This document shows positions 62,467-64,000 of a stretch of 64,000 bases of DNA, in pieces. How positions within the stretch are numbered: position 1 is the stretch's first letter; each line of letters starts with the position of its first letter. The notes under the pieces are model-generated. The model was not told where the DNA came from, searched no databases, and worked only from the letters and a program-made list of their open reading frames with translations. A program made the position numbers and the translations under genes. This DNA is from Acinetobacter ihumii (GTDB taxonomy: Bacteria > Pseudomonadota > Gammaproteobacteria > Pseudomonadales > Moraxellaceae), in the NCBI RefSeq assembly GCF_900625095.1, contig NZ_LR130760.1:2610528-2674527 (forward strand), read 5' to 3'.

Positions 62467-63771
62467 ATGAAGAACTTTAAAATTAGCCTTGCATGGCAAA
62501 TTTTAATTGCTTTAATCCTTGGTGTGGTTGTTGGAGCTATTTTGCACAACCAGCCTGAAATAAAAGATGCTGCGGTTGATAATGTTCTGAAGCCTTTGGG
62601 GCAGATTTTTATTAGCTTGATTAAAATGATTGTCATTCCAATCGTTTTTTCTACACTGATTCTGGGGATTGCAGGGGTAGGCACCACCAAGAGCTTGGGA
62701 AGACTTGGTTTTAAAACCATTTTATATTTTGAAATTATCACCACCATTGCGATTATTGTCGGCTTGGTGGCTGCAAATATTTTCCAGCCGGGTGCTGGCG
62801 TAGATATGTCAGCATTGGTGAAAACTGATATTTCTCAATATCAGCACACCACGCAAGAAGTTGAATCGCATTCGCATGGCATTATCCAGACGATTTTATC
62901 GCTGATTCCCACCAATATTATTAGTTCTATGGCACATGGTGAAATGCTGCCTGTGATTTTCTTCGCAGTGTTATTTGGTATTGGACTATCGTCATTGCCA
63001 ACCACCACCAAAGAACCGTTATTGCATGTGTTTCATGCGGTGTCTGAAACCATGTTCCGTGTGACGCATATTATTATGAAATATGCACCGATTGGGGTTT
63101 TTGGCTTAATCGCGGTGACGGTTGCCAATTTTGGTTTTGCATCGCTGATTCCTTTAGGCAAACTGGTAATATTGGTTTACGCTGCGATTTTCTTCTTTGC
63201 TTTTATCGTGCTGGGGATAACTGCCAAAATCTTTGGGATTAACATTCTCACTGTCATGAAGATTTTAAAAGATGAGTTGATTTTGGCGTATTCAACGGCA
63301 AGCTCTGAAACGGTATTGCCGCGCATTATGCAAAAAATGGAAGCCTATGGTGCACCCAAAGCCATTACCAGTTTTGTGATTCCAACAGGCTATTCATTTA
63401 ATCTGGATGGTTCGACACTTTATCAGAGTATTGCTGCCATCTTTATTGCACAGCTTTATGGTATTGATCTGTCTTTATATCAACAGGTGATTTTAGTCAT
63501 TACTTTAATGATTACTTCAAAAGGCATTGCAGGTGTGCCTGGTGTTTCTTTTGTGGTGTTGTTGGCAACTCTGGGCAGTGTTGGGATCCCACTTGAAGGC
63601 TTGGCCTTTATCGCAGGCGTTGACCGTATTTTAGATATGGCACGAACCGCGCTCAATGTGGTGGGGAATGCGCTGGCGGTATTGGTCATCAGTAAATGGG
63701 AAAATGCCTATGATGAAGATAAAGCCAAAGCTTATGAAGCCAGTTTAAATCAGACTCAAACAGCTGACTGA
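62467..63771 (+). CDS. gltP: Glutamate/aspartate:proton symporter, DAACS family
   Basis: About 434 residues, 8 helices plus two re-entrant loops. The serine-rich hairpin 1 motif is AYSTASSETVLPRI (~278), the TM7 NMDGT equivalent is FNLDGSTLYQS (~318), hairpin 2 is ITSKGIAGVPGVSF (~360) and the TM8 Asp region is GVDRILDMARTALNVVGNALA (~394). These match GltP/DctA; the Thr in TALNV and long first loop favour GltP. It brings in acidic amino acids or C4-dicarboxylates with protons. AAAGGA lies 8 bases before the ATG at 62467; an upstream start at 62428 is weaker. Confidence 0.87.
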   Translation: MKNFKISLAWQILIALILGVVVGAILHNQPEIKDAAVDNVLKPLGQIFISLIKMIVIPIVFSTLILGIAGVGTTKSLGRLGFKTILYFEIITTIAIIVGLVAANIFQPGAGVDMSALVKTDISQYQHTTQEVESHSHGIIQTILSLIPTNIISSMAHGEMLPVIFFAVLFGIGLSSLPTTTKEPLLHVFHAVSETMFRVTHIIMKYAPIGVFGLIAVTVANFGFASLIPLGKLVILVYAAIFFFAFIVLGITAKIFGINILTVMKILKDELILAYSTASSETVLPRIMQKMEAYGAPKAITSFVIPTGYSFNLDGSTLYQSIAAIFIAQLYGIDLSLYQQVILVITLMITSKGIAGVPGVSFVVLLATLGSVGIPLEGLAFIAGVDRILDMARTALNVVGNALAVLVISKWENAYDEDKAKAYEASLNQTQTAD

Positions 63772-63787
63772 ATCATTCGATTAATGT

Positions 63788-63820
63788 AAATAAAGACCTC
63801 AATCTGAGGTCTTTATTTTT
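63788..63820. terminator. Bidirectional terminator
   Basis: AAATAAAGACCTCA and its complement with a 3-nt loop, then a run of T; between gltP and the convergent amidase. Confidence 0.85.
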
Positions 63821-63859
63821 TAAATGACAAACATCCTTAAAGTTTAATGATGTTTAATT

Positions 63860-64000
63860 TCAATTGACCTTTTTTAACTCAGGTGTATTTAAAGGGGCAT
63901 GACGGGGCTGTGCGTATTGCTGCCAAGCATATGCAATTTTAAATAACGTTGGTTCTGCAAACTCACGTCCTAAAATTTCCATCCCTACAGGTACGCGAGG
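63860..64000 (-). CDS. Amidase signature family enzyme, C-terminal end (cut by window edge)
   Basis: The last 46 residues are visible: RVPVGMEILGREFAEPTLFKI, then AYAWQQYAQPRHAPLNTPELKKVN and a TGA at 63862-63860. VPVGMEILGREFAEPTLFKIAYA is the usual carboxyl end of amidase-signature enzymes, where the catalytic Ser-cisSer-Lys lies much further upstream outside the window. Substrate cannot be stated. It converges with gltP. Confidence 0.78.
   Translation of the reverse strand, partial: PRVPVGMEILGREFAEPTLFKIAYAWQQYAQPRHAPLNTPELKKVN

Noticed and set aside
1..64000. CRISPR arrays, rRNA genes, transposases, prophage genes
   Set aside because: None seen: no regularly spaced repeats, no rRNA sequence and no transposase or phage structural motifs in any long frame.

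Overview
This window is chromosomal DNA from a gammaproteobacterium, almost certainly an Acinetobacter. An AbeM-type MATE pump, a PQQ-dependent dehydrogenase of the glucose/quinate family, a HopJ-family protein and Moraxellaceae-type gene order all point that way, and the sequence is AT-rich. I do not assign a species. Both ends cut genes: the 5' end of an ETF-ubiquinone oxidoreductase at the left and the 3' end of an amidase at the right.

Layout. 0-8 kb: a mostly plus-strand run of housekeeping genes (DUF1285 protein, murI, a DUF4062 protein, hemH, a metallo-hydrolase, yacG, a TrmB-like methyltransferase, a flavoprotein, a GFA protein). 8.0-8.85 kb: an AT-rich orphan gene framed by two inverted XerC/XerD (dif-like) sites. 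9.1-9.3 kb: a predicted Rsm/Csr-type small RNA, followed by hopJ, a zinc-free L31 gene with a likely Zur box, and an ABC1 kinase. 11.8-19.4 kb: two tandem SfnB/DszC-like flavin monooxygenases, abeM with a YdcZ transporter, hemW, and a divergent SDR/LysR pair. 19.4-28.4 kb: ahpC, two tRNA-Lys genes, an acyl-CoA synthetase, rne with a long structured leader, rluC and a HAD phosphatase. 28.5-43.5 kb: mixed metabolism and stress genes (WYL regulator and GST, CDF transporter, PQQ dehydrogenase, catalase, aidB, ptsP-rppH). 43.5-47 kb: a cluster of inverted repeats, ovoA (ovothiol synthesis) and a LysR gene. 47.3-60.1 kb: the Pseudomonas-like block leuC-leuD-leuB, truA, fimV, asd, with extra genes inserted and fimV split in two. 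60.3-64 kb: an EEP nuclease, a second predicted Rsm/Csr-type small RNA, a frameshifted small membrane-protein gene and gltP.

Most notable. Two loci 52 kb apart carry the same promoter design: a GacA-type palindrome (TGTAAG-N6-CTTACA, or the variant TGTACG-N6-CGTACA), then 17 nt, then an identical 11-mer, then 16 nt, then a -10 hexamer. Each is followed by a gene-free stretch rich in AGGA/GGA motifs, several in hairpin loops, ending in a terminator whose loop also carries AGGA. That is the design of RsmX/Y/Z RNAs, which sequester CsrA/RsmA. Second is the pair of dif-like sites around an orphan gene; the left site may be the chromosomal dif itself. Third is the rne leader, which folds into a multi-helix element.

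All calls come from reading the sequence and from family knowledge; no database search or folding program was run. Stretches over 300 bases without a gene are described in the feature list.
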